Assembly (NCBI GenBank): GCA_021780095.1
Contig: JAJXZK010000048.1
Span: 1 to 64,000, forward strand
DNA length: 64,000 nucleotides
Source of the DNA: Acidobacteriota bacterium
Lineage (GTDB): Bacteria > Acidobacteriota > Terriglobia > Terriglobales > Acidobacteriaceae
Direction: 5' to 3'
Below are positions 18,754 through 27,133 of this stretch, piece by piece. Position 1 is the stretch's first letter; every line of letters begins with the position of its first letter. The translations under genes and the position numbers were made by a program. The notes under the pieces were generated by a model. That model saw only the letters and a list, made by a program, of their open reading frames with translations, searched no databases and was not told the DNA's origin.

Positions 18754-19529
18754 TCGATACGAATGTCGATTTATTTCGCTGGCCTTTTCGGCGCGTCATC
18801 GGTGACGATCCGGCCAGTCTGGTGACTCGCCTGAAGCAAAAAGGTGTCACGCAAGCATGGGCTGGGAGTTACGAAGCACTGCTTTGCCGTGATGTCGCCG
18901 GCGTCAATATAAGGTTAGCGACGGCGTGTCGCGAATCGGGGCCGAATTTTCTTGTCCCCTTCGGATGTGTCAATCCCAATGCCCCAGATTGGGAGGAAGA
19001 CCTGCGGCGCTGTCATGAAGTGCATCGCATGCCGGGGATCCGCTTGTACCCGAACTACCATGGCTACACACTCGCGGATTCAGCCTTGGCCAGGTTGCTC
19101 TCCCTGGCCGCAACTCGCAAATTAGTAGTTCAGATTGCGCTGTCCATGGAAGATACGCGCACTCAGTTCCCGCTGATGCGAGTGCCCCCTGTCGATCCAG
19201 ATCCGCTTGCCGATTTGCTCGCACGTTTACCTCAACTTCGCGTAGTGTTGCTCAACTCCGGAGGTTGGACCGGCGATGACGCCAGCGCGAGCATCGTGAA
19301 AATTACCAAGGCGCAGAATGCCTATTTCGATATCGCCATGGACGAAGGGGTGGGAGGGCTCGCCCAGTTGATCGCTGCCACTTCGCCGTCTCGTGTTGTT
19401 TTCGGTTCCCACTATCCGTTCTACTATTTTGAGGCTGCCGTATTGAAGGTTCGATCGGCCGATCTTCCCAGCGATCAGGAGCGGGCTCTGATTGAACGAA
19501 ATGCAACATCACTACTGGGCGAGGCGTAG
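18750..19529 (+). CDS. amidohydrolase-fold protein with altered metal site
   Basis: 259 residues, no signal peptide, four-base ATGA overlap with the preceding amidohydrolase. The opening MIDTNVDLFRWPFRRVIGDDP aligns with the family's D-x-H-x-H-L start, but the two metal-binding histidines are Asn5 and Asp7. The C-terminal metal-Asp segment reads VVFGSHYPFYYFE, where relatives have G-S-D-Y-P-F. A member with these replacements is unlikely to bind the usual binuclear centre. It could be a regulatory or structural partner of the neighbour, or use a different chemistry. If the neighbour is Tat-exported, this one could only meet it outside by co-export. Confidence 0.75.
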   Translation: MIDTNVDLFRWPFRRVIGDDPASLVTRLKQKGVTQAWAGSYEALLCRDVAGVNIRLATACRESGPNFLVPFGCVNPNAPDWEEDLRRCHEVHRMPGIRLYPNYHGYTLADSALARLLSLAATRKLVVQIALSMEDTRTQFPLMRVPPVDPDPLADLLARLPQLRVVLLNSGGWTGDDASASIVKITKAQNAYFDIAMDEGVGGLAQLIAATSPSRVVFGSHYPFYYFEAAVLKVRSADLPSDQERALIERNATSLLGEA

Positions 19530-19568
19530 GGGTTCGTCTGATTCGCCGTTCTATAGAGGGTATTTTTG

Positions 19569-20339
19569 ATGAAGACTCACAGATTCGCACCGGCAACGAC
19601 ATCGCTTTCACTGCTTACGGCGATCGCTTTCGTGGCCGCGACCGCAATCTGGTGCAATGGTAAGCGGCAGCCCGTGGTGAAAGCTGCGGGTCCAATCGTC
19701 ACTCAAGTCCATGCCTATACCACGAGGTTCCCGCACACTGAAAGCCCCATCTCCGAAGGCGGCCGCTGGCTTGGAGGTAAGACAGTCGGGCTCGATTGGG
19801 GCGATATCTCAACAACTCCGGGGTTCGCGATCGGAAAGGCGGGGCCGAGACATTTTGCCGATGCAACCGCTTTGCTGAAAGGAAACTGGGGGCCCACACA
19901 ATCGGCTGAGGCAGTGGTCGTCTCCAAGGACGTCTACAGTTACCCGGAGGTTTCGTTGCGCCTGCGATCTTCGCTTTCCGCGCATCGCTGCACCGGCTAT
20001 GAAATCTCGAATTCGCTTAGAAAGGGTAAGTCGGCATATCTGATCATTGTCAGATGGAATGGACCTTTGGCCGACTTCACGTATCTAGTGCAGGTTGGGG
20101 GTGAAAAATACGGCGTCACCACCGGGGATGTAGTAAAGGCAACGATTGTAGGCAACCTAATCACAGCCTACAAGAACGGTATCGAACTGGCTCATGTTAC
20201 AGACAACACCTATTCCACGGGGAGCCCTGGTATAGGTTTTAACGAAGGAATCAATGGAGAGTATGGAATTTCCCGTTTTGCCGTTACAGACGCTCCCATT
20301 CTCATGCAACCTCAGGGTCGACATGCATCTGGCGAATAA
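19569..20339 (+). CDS. exported concanavalin-like (LamG/DUF1080-type) protein
   Basis: 256 residues. Signal region MKTHRFAPATTSLSLLTAIAFVAATAIWCNG, with AGAGGG ahead of the ATG (a TTG is adjacent in frame). The mature part is a beta-sandwich (YEISNSLRKGKSAYLIIVRWNG, VVKATIVGNLITAYKNGIELAHVTDNTYSTGSPGIGFNEG) typical of concanavalin-A-like or DUF1080-like carbohydrate proteins. DUF1080 members include 3-keto-glycoside hydrolases known from 3-keto-glycoside pathways, of interest beside sugar oxidases, but I see no residue that proves activity; it could be only a binding module. Its end overlaps the cytochrome gene start by 17 bases. Confidence 0.65.
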   Translation: MKTHRFAPATTSLSLLTAIAFVAATAIWCNGKRQPVVKAAGPIVTQVHAYTTRFPHTESPISEGGRWLGGKTVGLDWGDISTTPGFAIGKAGPRHFADATALLKGNWGPTQSAEAVVVSKDVYSYPEVSLRLRSSLSAHRCTGYEISNSLRKGKSAYLIIVRWNGPLADFTYLVQVGGEKYGVTTGDVVKATIVGNLITAYKNGIELAHVTDNTYSTGSPGIGFNEGINGEYGISRFAVTDAPILMQPQGRHASGE

Positions 20340-21147
20340 TGGAATCATCGTCGCGCGAATCCGTCGCCTGAACATCACCCGCCACCGCTGGCGCTCGATC
20401 TGTCTCGTATGGACGCTTGCGTGCGCGTTTCCGCTTTTCGCGCAAAGCGACCGGATGAAGCACGAAAATGTGCAGCGTGGCCAGGCGAAATATCAGCAAT
20501 CGTGTTCGATCTGCCATGGGACGGAAGCTATGGGCGGTGTGGGGCCAAACCTTGTGCAGTCTGCTCTAGTGCGCCACGATGAGAACGGCAATCTGATTTC
20601 GCCGGTGATTGAAGAGGGTCGCGCAGATAAAGGAATGCCGGCATTTCCGCTCATGACCGCTGGCGAAGTGTCGGATATTGTCGCGTTCCTGCACGCTCGG
20701 GTGCAGCTCGCCAGCGTGGTGTCGTCGGAGGGCCTAGCGGGTGGATATTCACTACAGCAGTTGCTGACTGGAAACGCCGATGCGGGCAAACAATATTTCA
20801 ATGGGGCTGGGAAGTGCGCGGCGTGTCACTCACCTACCGGAAATCTAGCAGAGATCGCGAAGAAATATTCGCCGGCCGATCTGGAAGCGCGCTTCCTTTA
20901 TCCCCCCGATGACTCCGTAACGGCCACTGTGGTGCTGACTTCCGGCAAGCAGATTCAGGGCAAGCTGCTTCATCTCGATGCTTTCTATGTCGCCATTCTG
21001 GATCAGCACGGATGGTATCGTTCCTGGCCGCTGCAACAGGCCAAGGTCCAGATCGAAGACCCGCTCGCGAAGCATCTGGAGCTACTCAGTCAATATACGG
21101 ACAAGGACATTCATGACGTTTTTGCATATCTTGAAACGCTCAAGTAG
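20323..21147 (+). CDS. exported diheme cytochrome c
   Basis: 274 residues. After a signal/anchor (RSICLVWTLACAFPLFAQ) come a class-I heme domain (CSICHG...GVGPNL, with GMPAF as likely Met ligand) and a second domain CAACHS followed by VVLTSGKQIQGKLLHLDAFYVAILDQHGW. The second resembles the Pirellula/Verrucomicrobium-type heme-binding domain. It should accept electrons from the PQQ protein encoded next, whose start lies inside this gene (35-base overlap). The same two domains in the same order are fused to the PQQ propeller at 23.8 kb, so this is the unfused form. AGGG precedes the chosen ATG. Confidence 0.85.
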   Translation: MHLANNGIIVARIRRLNITRHRWRSICLVWTLACAFPLFAQSDRMKHENVQRGQAKYQQSCSICHGTEAMGGVGPNLVQSALVRHDENGNLISPVIEEGRADKGMPAFPLMTAGEVSDIVAFLHARVQLASVVSSEGLAGGYSLQQLLTGNADAGKQYFNGAGKCAACHSPTGNLAEIAKKYSPADLEARFLYPPDDSVTATVVLTSGKQIQGKLLHLDAFYVAILDQHGWYRSWPLQQAKVQIEDPLAKHLELLSQYTDKDIHDVFAYLETLK

Positions 21148-22708
21148 AGCCCAGGCTGCAGTCCTTCTGCTACTGGCAAGTGCGAGCTCCGTGCTGGCGC
21201 AGAACTCCACCGTCACGGATTCCATCCAAACTGTCCACGGTTCGTGGCCTACGTTCAATGGCGATTATTCCGGCCGACGGTTCAGTCCCTTGACGCAGAT
21301 TAATCAGACGAACGTCCAATCCTTAAAGCTGGCTTGGGCCTTTCAAACCCACGCGGCCGCATTGAAGGCGACACCGTTGGAGGTCGACGGAATCCTTTAC
21401 TTCACCGTGCCGAATCGGGTATGGGCCATCGACGCAAAAACTGGAGAACAGATTTGGCAATTTCGTCGGGCTGCCGAAGGGGACGATCTTGGCCAGCGCG
21501 GAGTGGCCTTCTACAAGGGCAGAGTGTATTTCGGGACCACGGATGCGCATTTCTTTTGTCTCGACGCTCGCAATGGAAAGAAGATTTGGGAAGACACGGT
21601 AGCCGACGTCAAGTTCGGGTACTACATCAGCGCGGCTCCGTTGGTCGTTAATGGTCTGGTCGTTCTCGGCACTTCTGGGGATTCCGCCAATGTGCCGCAC
21701 TTTGTCGAAGCTCTCGACTGGAAAACTGGAAAAATTATTTGGCAGACATTTACGGTTCCGAAGGCCGGCACGCCAGAAGCTCAAACCTGGCCGAATGAAT
21801 ATGCCATGCTGCACGGTGGCGGCCCCGCCTGGTTCACCGGGACCTATGATCCAGAGCTGAACTTGATCTACTGGGGAACCGGAAACCCGCATCCTGTGTT
21901 GGCAGGAGCGGGGCGCACCGGCGCCAACCTGTATACCTGCTCCATCCTTGCACTTAACGCGGATACCGGAAGGATCGTCTGGTATTTTCAGGCATCGCCG
22001 CACGACACACACGATTGGGATGCGGTGGAAACACCGGTTCTGTTCGATGCGGCGTTCCGTGGAAGGCCACGCAAGTTGTTGGCGCAGGCAAGCCGAAATG
22101 GCTATTTCTTTGTGCTCGATCGGGCGACAGGAAAAAATCTGCTCACCATCCCGTTCGGTGCCGCGAACTGGGCGAAGGGTGTGGATCCAAAAGGAAGTCC
22201 CATTCCAAATCCGGCGAAAGAACCGCAGCTGGACGGCACGCTGATCCGACTTGCCGAGGACGGTGGGACCAGTTGGATGTCGCCCAGTTTTGATCCGCAG
22301 ACAGGCCTGTTCTACTTCAATGCATGGCGCGGCGATAGCTTTTGGTTTCTCAGCCCCGGCAGTCACCCTACAGACCATCAGGGCGGCGGCACGGTCCCCC
22401 TGGTTGCCAATTCCGTCCTGTTGGCCTTGGATTATCAGACCGGGAAAATACGATGGCAACGAGAGAGCGGCAAGGGTCTCGGCGGCGCAAGCATCTTGAC
22501 CACGGCAGGACATCTGCTTTTCACCGCGGATGCCTCCGGCAATCTGTTGGCGCTCGACGCCGCAAACGGTCGCGCGCTATGGCACACTCGGCCCGGCGGT
22601 CTCGTGGACTACGCCGCGCCCATGACGTATCAGCTCGATGGAACGCAATATGTCGTGACCGGCGTCGATGGTGTCTTGTATGCCTGTAGTCTGACGGGCG
22701 GCTTGTAA
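21113..22708 (+). CDS. exported PQQ-type beta-propeller, catalytic Asp apparently lost
   Basis: 532 residues with a Sec signal (ILKRSSRAQAAVLLLLASASSVLA) and AAGGA seven bases before the ATG. Propeller motifs are clear: WPTFNGDYSGRRFSPLTQIN, WAIDAKTGEQIWQF, IYWGTGNPHP, SPHDTHDWDAVETPVLFD. The family segment R-P-G-D-N/D, which supplies the catalytic base in methanol-dehydrogenase-type enzymes, reads RTGANLYT here, with Ala271 in place of Asp. The neighbouring fusion protein has RPGDDLYT at the same point. It may be inactive, a scaffold, or use another residue. It is translated in overlap with its diheme cytochrome. Confidence 0.8.
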   Translation: MTFLHILKRSSRAQAAVLLLLASASSVLAQNSTVTDSIQTVHGSWPTFNGDYSGRRFSPLTQINQTNVQSLKLAWAFQTHAAALKATPLEVDGILYFTVPNRVWAIDAKTGEQIWQFRRAAEGDDLGQRGVAFYKGRVYFGTTDAHFFCLDARNGKKIWEDTVADVKFGYYISAAPLVVNGLVVLGTSGDSANVPHFVEALDWKTGKIIWQTFTVPKAGTPEAQTWPNEYAMLHGGGPAWFTGTYDPELNLIYWGTGNPHPVLAGAGRTGANLYTCSILALNADTGRIVWYFQASPHDTHDWDAVETPVLFDAAFRGRPRKLLAQASRNGYFFVLDRATGKNLLTIPFGAANWAKGVDPKGSPIPNPAKEPQLDGTLIRLAEDGGTSWMSPSFDPQTGLFYFNAWRGDSFWFLSPGSHPTDHQGGGTVPLVANSVLLALDYQTGKIRWQRESGKGLGGASILTTAGHLLFTADASGNLLALDAANGRALWHTRPGGLVDYAAPMTYQLDGTQYVVTGVDGVLYACSLTGGL

Positions 22709-22740
22709 TTCGCAATGCAGATGTGGAGGAATCGATTCCA

Positions 22741-23721
22741 ATGATGCTACGCAAACGAATCAGTTACCGGGTTCGATGGTCGGCATGGTTCATCCTGACG
22801 ATCATTCTTTCTACGTCGTTCGCGCTTGCATCCGATCTGCGACTGGGAATCATTGGTACCGATACTTCCCATGTCATTGAATTCACCAAGCTGTTGAATG
22901 ATCCTATTCAGCCTGGGCATGTGTCCGGCGCCGTTGTGGTTGCGGCATTCAAGGGGGGCAGCCCCGATATTCCCATCAGCCGCGATCGAGTCGATGGTTT
23001 CAGCCAGGAGCTGCAACAGAAATGGCATGTTCGCTTCGTTTCCCGCATTGGCGAACTGTGTCCATTGGTAGATGGAATCCTGCTGGAGAGCGTTGACGGG
23101 CGCGCACACCTCGATCAATTTTGTCAGGCTGTGGCATGTGGCAAGCCCGTGTACATTGACAAGCCGCTTGCTTCCACACTCGACGACGCGCGCCAGATCG
23201 CTGAGATCGCAGCCGCTCACCACGTCCCATGGTTTAGTTCATCCTCGCTTCGCTTCGGCCCGGTACAGGCGATGCGCTCGCCCGATATTTCCGGAGTGAT
23301 GGTGTGGGGGCCGGGACCGTTCGAACCACTCCAGCAACTCGACCTGTCCTGGTATGCAATCCATTTGGTTGAAATTCTTTTTACGTTGATGGGGCCGAAC
23401 GTCCAGCAGGTGACTCGCACCTACACTCCAGGCGCCGATGTCATCACCGGGATCTGGAAGAACGGTCGTGTCGGCACCGTTCGCGCCAATCGGCCCTACA
23501 GCACCTTCGGTGCAATCGTTTTTCGCGTCGATCAGAATGAGCCCACTCTATATAGCAATATCGAACCTGGATATTCTCCGATGTTGCGAGAAATTGTGAA
23601 GTTTATGCGAACGGGAGTGCCGCCGGTTTCGAATGACGAGACTTTGAAGATATACGAATTCATGGACGCGGCACAGCAAAGCCGAGAGCACGGCGGAGCA
23701 CCAGTTCCGATTGCGCAGTGA
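22741..23721 (+). CDS. Sec-exported Gfo/Idh/MocA-like protein
   Basis: 326 residues. A hydrophobic signal WSAWFILTIILSTSFALA precedes the Rossmann-like start SDLRLGIIGTDTSHVIEFTKLLND and VACGKPVYIDKPLASTLDDARQI (the family's E-K-P is D-K-P). GGAGGA nine bases ahead fixes the ATG; an in-frame GTG lies upstream. Gfo/Idh enzymes need NAD(P), which is scarce outside the cytoplasm, and the glycine pattern (GIIGTDTSH) is not the standard GxGxxG, so a tightly bound cofactor or a non-redox role is possible. It sits between the two PQQ systems, 32 bases after the first. Confidence 0.8.
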   Translation: MMLRKRISYRVRWSAWFILTIILSTSFALASDLRLGIIGTDTSHVIEFTKLLNDPIQPGHVSGAVVVAAFKGGSPDIPISRDRVDGFSQELQQKWHVRFVSRIGELCPLVDGILLESVDGRAHLDQFCQAVACGKPVYIDKPLASTLDDARQIAEIAAAHHVPWFSSSSLRFGPVQAMRSPDISGVMVWGPGPFEPLQQLDLSWYAIHLVEILFTLMGPNVQQVTRTYTPGADVITGIWKNGRVGTVRANRPYSTFGAIVFRVDQNEPTLYSNIEPGYSPMLREIVKFMRTGVPPVSNDETLKIYEFMDAAQQSREHGGAPVPIAQ

Positions 23722-23758
23722 AGGTTCCATCAGTTGCAACCCAGTAGTTCGAAAGTTG

Positions 23759-26134
23759 ATGGCGCACATGGCAGCTTTCTACCGACAAACACGGTTGAAA
23801 AAGTTCGCGAGTGTTCTCGTCGTGGGGCTCGCCTTCCATTTCGTGTCGCTGTCGGCTCAAAATGCCGCTGCCGATGCAGCGTTGCAGGAGCAAGCGAAGA
23901 AAATGTATGCAGTCCAGTGCGCGCTCTGTCATGGAGCCGAAGCGCGCGGTGGCGAATATGGTCCGGCGCTCGCCCGGAACAGCGATCTGCGCGGTAAATC
24001 CGCCGGGTGGCTGCATGACGTGATCAAAAATGGGATTCCGTCGGGGGGTATGCCGGCGTTCAATCTTCCTCCCGCCGATCTCAACGCGCTTGCGTCCTGG
24101 ATCGAATCGATGAACATTCCCGCCACCCAGAGCGCTGTACCTGGGAACCGTCTGGATGGCGAGCGATATTTCTTCGGTGTGGGAAAATGCGCCAGTTGCC
24201 ACATGGTGGCGGGCAGGGGGTCTGTTTCCGGTCCGGATCTGTCGAGTATCTCCGGCGAGAGAACAGTTCAGGAGATTCGGGCGTCCTTGCTGGAGCCAAG
24301 CCACAACGTCGCTCCGGGCTATGAATCTATGACGGTGAAATTGCGAAACGGTCAGACGCTTCAAGGCTTCGCGCGAAGTCAGAGCAATTTCGAGATCACG
24401 CTACAAGACAGCACCGGAAACTTCCATCGGCTTCTACAAGATCAAATTCTCTCCGTTAGCAAAGATCCGAAGTCAACGATGCCGCCTGTACACGCCAGTC
24501 CAGAAGAGGTAGAGAATCTGATGGCGTATCTCACCGGACTGACGGGAGTCGAGCCCGAAAAAAATGCGACCGCGTCTCCTTCGACCGCCGGTGGGGTTAC
24601 ATTCGAAGACATCCTTCATCCTTCCCCTGGCGATTGGCTCACCTACAACGGTGGTCCGAGCGGAAATAGATATAGCAAATTGGCGCAGATCAACATTGCG
24701 AACGTATATCAGCTACAGCTGCGATGGATGTACACAGTGCCGCTGTGGAAGCAGTTCTATCCAGACACCTCGTATTACAGAGAAAATATGCAGTATTTCG
24801 GGCTGGAAACAACGCCGTTGGTTGTCGACGGAATTCTGTATGCAACCGGCCCGCAACAGGCATACGCGCTGGATGCTCGCACCGGCCAGCAAATATGGCT
24901 GTACAAGCGCAATCGCACGCCCGGAATCGTCGGCGATGCGGGGCTGGCCTCGAATCGCGGACTCGCCATTCTTGGAGACAAGGTTTTTATGGTGACGGAT
25001 GACGCTCACATGATTGCGCTGAATCGGACAACCGGAAAGCCAGTGTGGGAAGTCGTAATGCCGGAGAAGCCCATGCACTATGGCGGTACGGTTGCGCCCC
25101 TTGTGGTGAAGAACATGGTGATTGGCGGCATCGCCGGCGGCGACTGGGGTGTGCGCGGATTCCTTGCGGCGTATCGAGCCTCTGACGGCAAACTTCTTTG
25201 GCGGCATTGGACTGTTCCAAAAAAGGGAGAGCCGGGTACAGAAACGTGGGGCGGTGATCCTCCCGAAACTGGCGGAGGCGCAACCTGGACCACCGGCTCC
25301 TACGATCCCGAGACCGACACGATCTACTGGGCCACAGGCAATCCCTATCCCGACGGCGACGGAAAACATCGGCCTGGAGATGACCTGTACACGAACTCCA
25401 TCCTGGCGCTGAATCCGGATGACGGCAAGCTCAAGTGGTTTTATCAGGTGACGCCGCATGACGTGAAGGATTGGGACACCACCGCGCCGTTAGTGCTGGT
25501 GGATACCGTGTATCACGGAACGCCGCGGAAGTTGCTGATGCATGTTGATAAGAACGGGTTCTTTTATGTACTCGATCGCGTTAACGGTCACGTGCTGCTC
25601 GCCAAGCCCGCGGTTCGCGTGACGTGGGCTAGCGAGATTGCCCCCAATGGCCGTCCCCAGCGTGTGGACGACCATGGGATCGTTTGTCCGGCGGCCGGTT
25701 CCAATTGGAACGCCGCCGCCTACAGCCCCTTGACCCGCTTGTATTACGTGATGGTGACCGAAGAATGCAACGTGGACATGGCGGCTGACAACCAGAAATA
25801 TCTGGATGAGCAAACTCCGAAGAAATTCCTGGAAGCGATCAACATTGAAGATGGGAAGATCGTCTGGAGAATCCCCCAACTCGGTCCTGCAGACGGCAAG
25901 CGTGATGCTGGGATATTGGCAACCGCGGGCGGTCTTTTGTTCTATGGCGACCCCACCGGCGATGTGGTTGCCGCCGATGCCCGCACCGGAAAACCCATTT
26001 GGCATTTCCCGACGAACGGAGAAAACAAAGCCTCGCCCATGACCTATACCGTGAATGGAAGGCAGTGTGTCGTGCTGGCCGTCGGACCAAATCTTCTCAG
26101 CTTCAGCCTTCCACCAAAGGAAGAAAAACCATGA
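23759..26134 (+). CDS. exported diheme cytochrome c - PQQ dehydrogenase fusion
   Basis: About 791 residues. Signal KKFASVLVVGLAFHFVSLSAQ; class-I heme domain CALCHG...GGMPAFNLPPADLNALASWI; Pirellula-type heme domain CASCHM...ISGERTVQEIRASLLEPSHNVAPGY; then a full PQQ propeller from ~residue 280 (WLTYNGGPSGNRYSKLAQIN, IYWATGNPYP, RPGDDLYTNSILALNPDDG, TPHDVKDWDTTAPLVL). Asp541 in RPGDD is the expected catalytic base. It probably oxidises an alcohol or sugar and relays electrons through its own hemes. N-terminal cytochromes reverse the usual order of quinohemoprotein dehydrogenases, which carry theirs at the C-terminus. Start uncertain: ATG at 23759 or 23768. Its stop overlaps the next start (ATGA). 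Confidence 0.85.
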   Translation: MAHMAAFYRQTRLKKFASVLVVGLAFHFVSLSAQNAAADAALQEQAKKMYAVQCALCHGAEARGGEYGPALARNSDLRGKSAGWLHDVIKNGIPSGGMPAFNLPPADLNALASWIESMNIPATQSAVPGNRLDGERYFFGVGKCASCHMVAGRGSVSGPDLSSISGERTVQEIRASLLEPSHNVAPGYESMTVKLRNGQTLQGFARSQSNFEITLQDSTGNFHRLLQDQILSVSKDPKSTMPPVHASPEEVENLMAYLTGLTGVEPEKNATASPSTAGGVTFEDILHPSPGDWLTYNGGPSGNRYSKLAQINIANVYQLQLRWMYTVPLWKQFYPDTSYYRENMQYFGLETTPLVVDGILYATGPQQAYALDARTGQQIWLYKRNRTPGIVGDAGLASNRGLAILGDKVFMVTDDAHMIALNRTTGKPVWEVVMPEKPMHYGGTVAPLVVKNMVIGGIAGGDWGVRGFLAAYRASDGKLLWRHWTVPKKGEPGTETWGGDPPETGGGATWTTGSYDPETDTIYWATGNPYPDGDGKHRPGDDLYTNSILALNPDDGKLKWFYQVTPHDVKDWDTTAPLVLVDTVYHGTPRKLLMHVDKNGFFYVLDRVNGHVLLAKPAVRVTWASEIAPNGRPQRVDDHGIVCPAAGSNWNAAAYSPLTRLYYVMVTEECNVDMAADNQKYLDEQTPKKFLEAINIEDGKIVWRIPQLGPADGKRDAGILATAGGLLFYGDPTGDVVAADARTGKPIWHFPTNGENKASPMTYTVNGRQCVVLAVGPNLLSFSLPPKEEKP

Positions 26135-27111
26135 AGAAAGCATTCTCAAGACGAGAATTTCTGCAAGCATCCTCGGCGACTGCGATGGCCGGAGCGGTGA
26201 CGATGTCTGCGTGGCCCGCAATGCCGGTGGAGGCGGATCGGCGCCCACCCTTTCGCGGAACGCTCTGCTTGTTCTCTAAACCCGTTCCGCAAATCAGTTG
26301 GAGCGAGCTTGCGCAGAGCGCGAAGGCCGCCGGCTTCGGGGGAATCGATTTGACCGTTCGACCCGAAGGTCACGTTCTGCCCGAGCGTGCAACGACAGAT
26401 CTTCCCAAAGCGGTCGCGGCGATCCGCGCCGAAGGTTTGGAAGTTCCCATGATCAGCACAGCCCTTGTCAGTGCTGCCGATCCCGCCGCCCAACCAATCC
26501 TTGAAACGGCGAGCAAGCTCAAAATTCCCTACGTCAAGCCGGGCTACTACTACTACAAATTCGTCAACGTTATTCAGGAGCGCGACCGGGCTGGCCGCAA
26601 ATTTCGCGGGTTGGTGGAGCTTGCAGAGAAATATCAGATCCAGATCGGCTACCACAACCACACGGACTATATTGGGGCTGGGCTGTGGGACATAGCGCCC
26701 GTGATCGAGCCGCTCGATCCGCGCTGGTGCGGTTTTTATTTTGATTTGGGTCACGCTTCGGTGGATCTCGGCGAGAACGGCTGGAAGGTCGCGACCAATT
26801 TGGTGCTTCCACGATTGAAAATGGTGGGCGCCAAGGATTTCATCTGGAAAGAGCGGGGCCCGCGCCGGTGGCATGGGGAAACGTGTCCCATGGGGCAGGG
26901 AATCGTGCCGTGGAGGCAGTTCCTACACATTCTCGCGCAATCGAATTTTCACGGACCCATCTCGCTGCAGCAGGAATTCATGATCCCAGGAGTGACGGAC
27001 GATCAAGGGATCGCAGTATCACGCGCTGCCGTTCCTCAGGTGATGGACTCCGCGAAAACAAATCTGGACTACCTGAAGTCACTGCTGCGCGACGCCTACC
27101 AGCAGATCTAG
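26131..27111 (+). CDS. Tat-exported TIM-barrel sugar isomerase/epimerase
   Basis: 326 residues with a twin-arginine signal MKKAFSRREFLQASSATAMAGAVTMSAWPA and a good AAGGAAG site inside the end of the PQQ gene. The body is a xylose-isomerase-like barrel: FGGIDLTVRPEGH, LAEKYQIQIGYHNHTDY, WCGFYFDLGHASVD (Asp/His metal-ligand region), MVGAKDFIWKE and GPISLQQEFM. It would isomerise or epimerise a sugar derivative outside the cytoplasm, presumably the product of the PQQ oxidation. Many Acidobacteria and Planctomycetes carry such Tat-exported isomerases without known substrates. Confidence 0.85.
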   Translation: MKKAFSRREFLQASSATAMAGAVTMSAWPAMPVEADRRPPFRGTLCLFSKPVPQISWSELAQSAKAAGFGGIDLTVRPEGHVLPERATTDLPKAVAAIRAEGLEVPMISTALVSAADPAAQPILETASKLKIPYVKPGYYYYKFVNVIQERDRAGRKFRGLVELAEKYQIQIGYHNHTDYIGAGLWDIAPVIEPLDPRWCGFYFDLGHASVDLGENGWKVATNLVLPRLKMVGAKDFIWKERGPRRWHGETCPMGQGIVPWRQFLHILAQSNFHGPISLQQEFMIPGVTDDQGIAVSRAAVPQVMDSAKTNLDYLKSLLRDAYQQI

Positions 27112-27133
27112 AGGTTTCACCACGGAGATAATT

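Noticed and set aside
21323..22513. 396-codon antisense frame within the PQQ gene
   Set aside because: Repeated propeller motifs leave the opposite strand open; no start signals or recognised domain.
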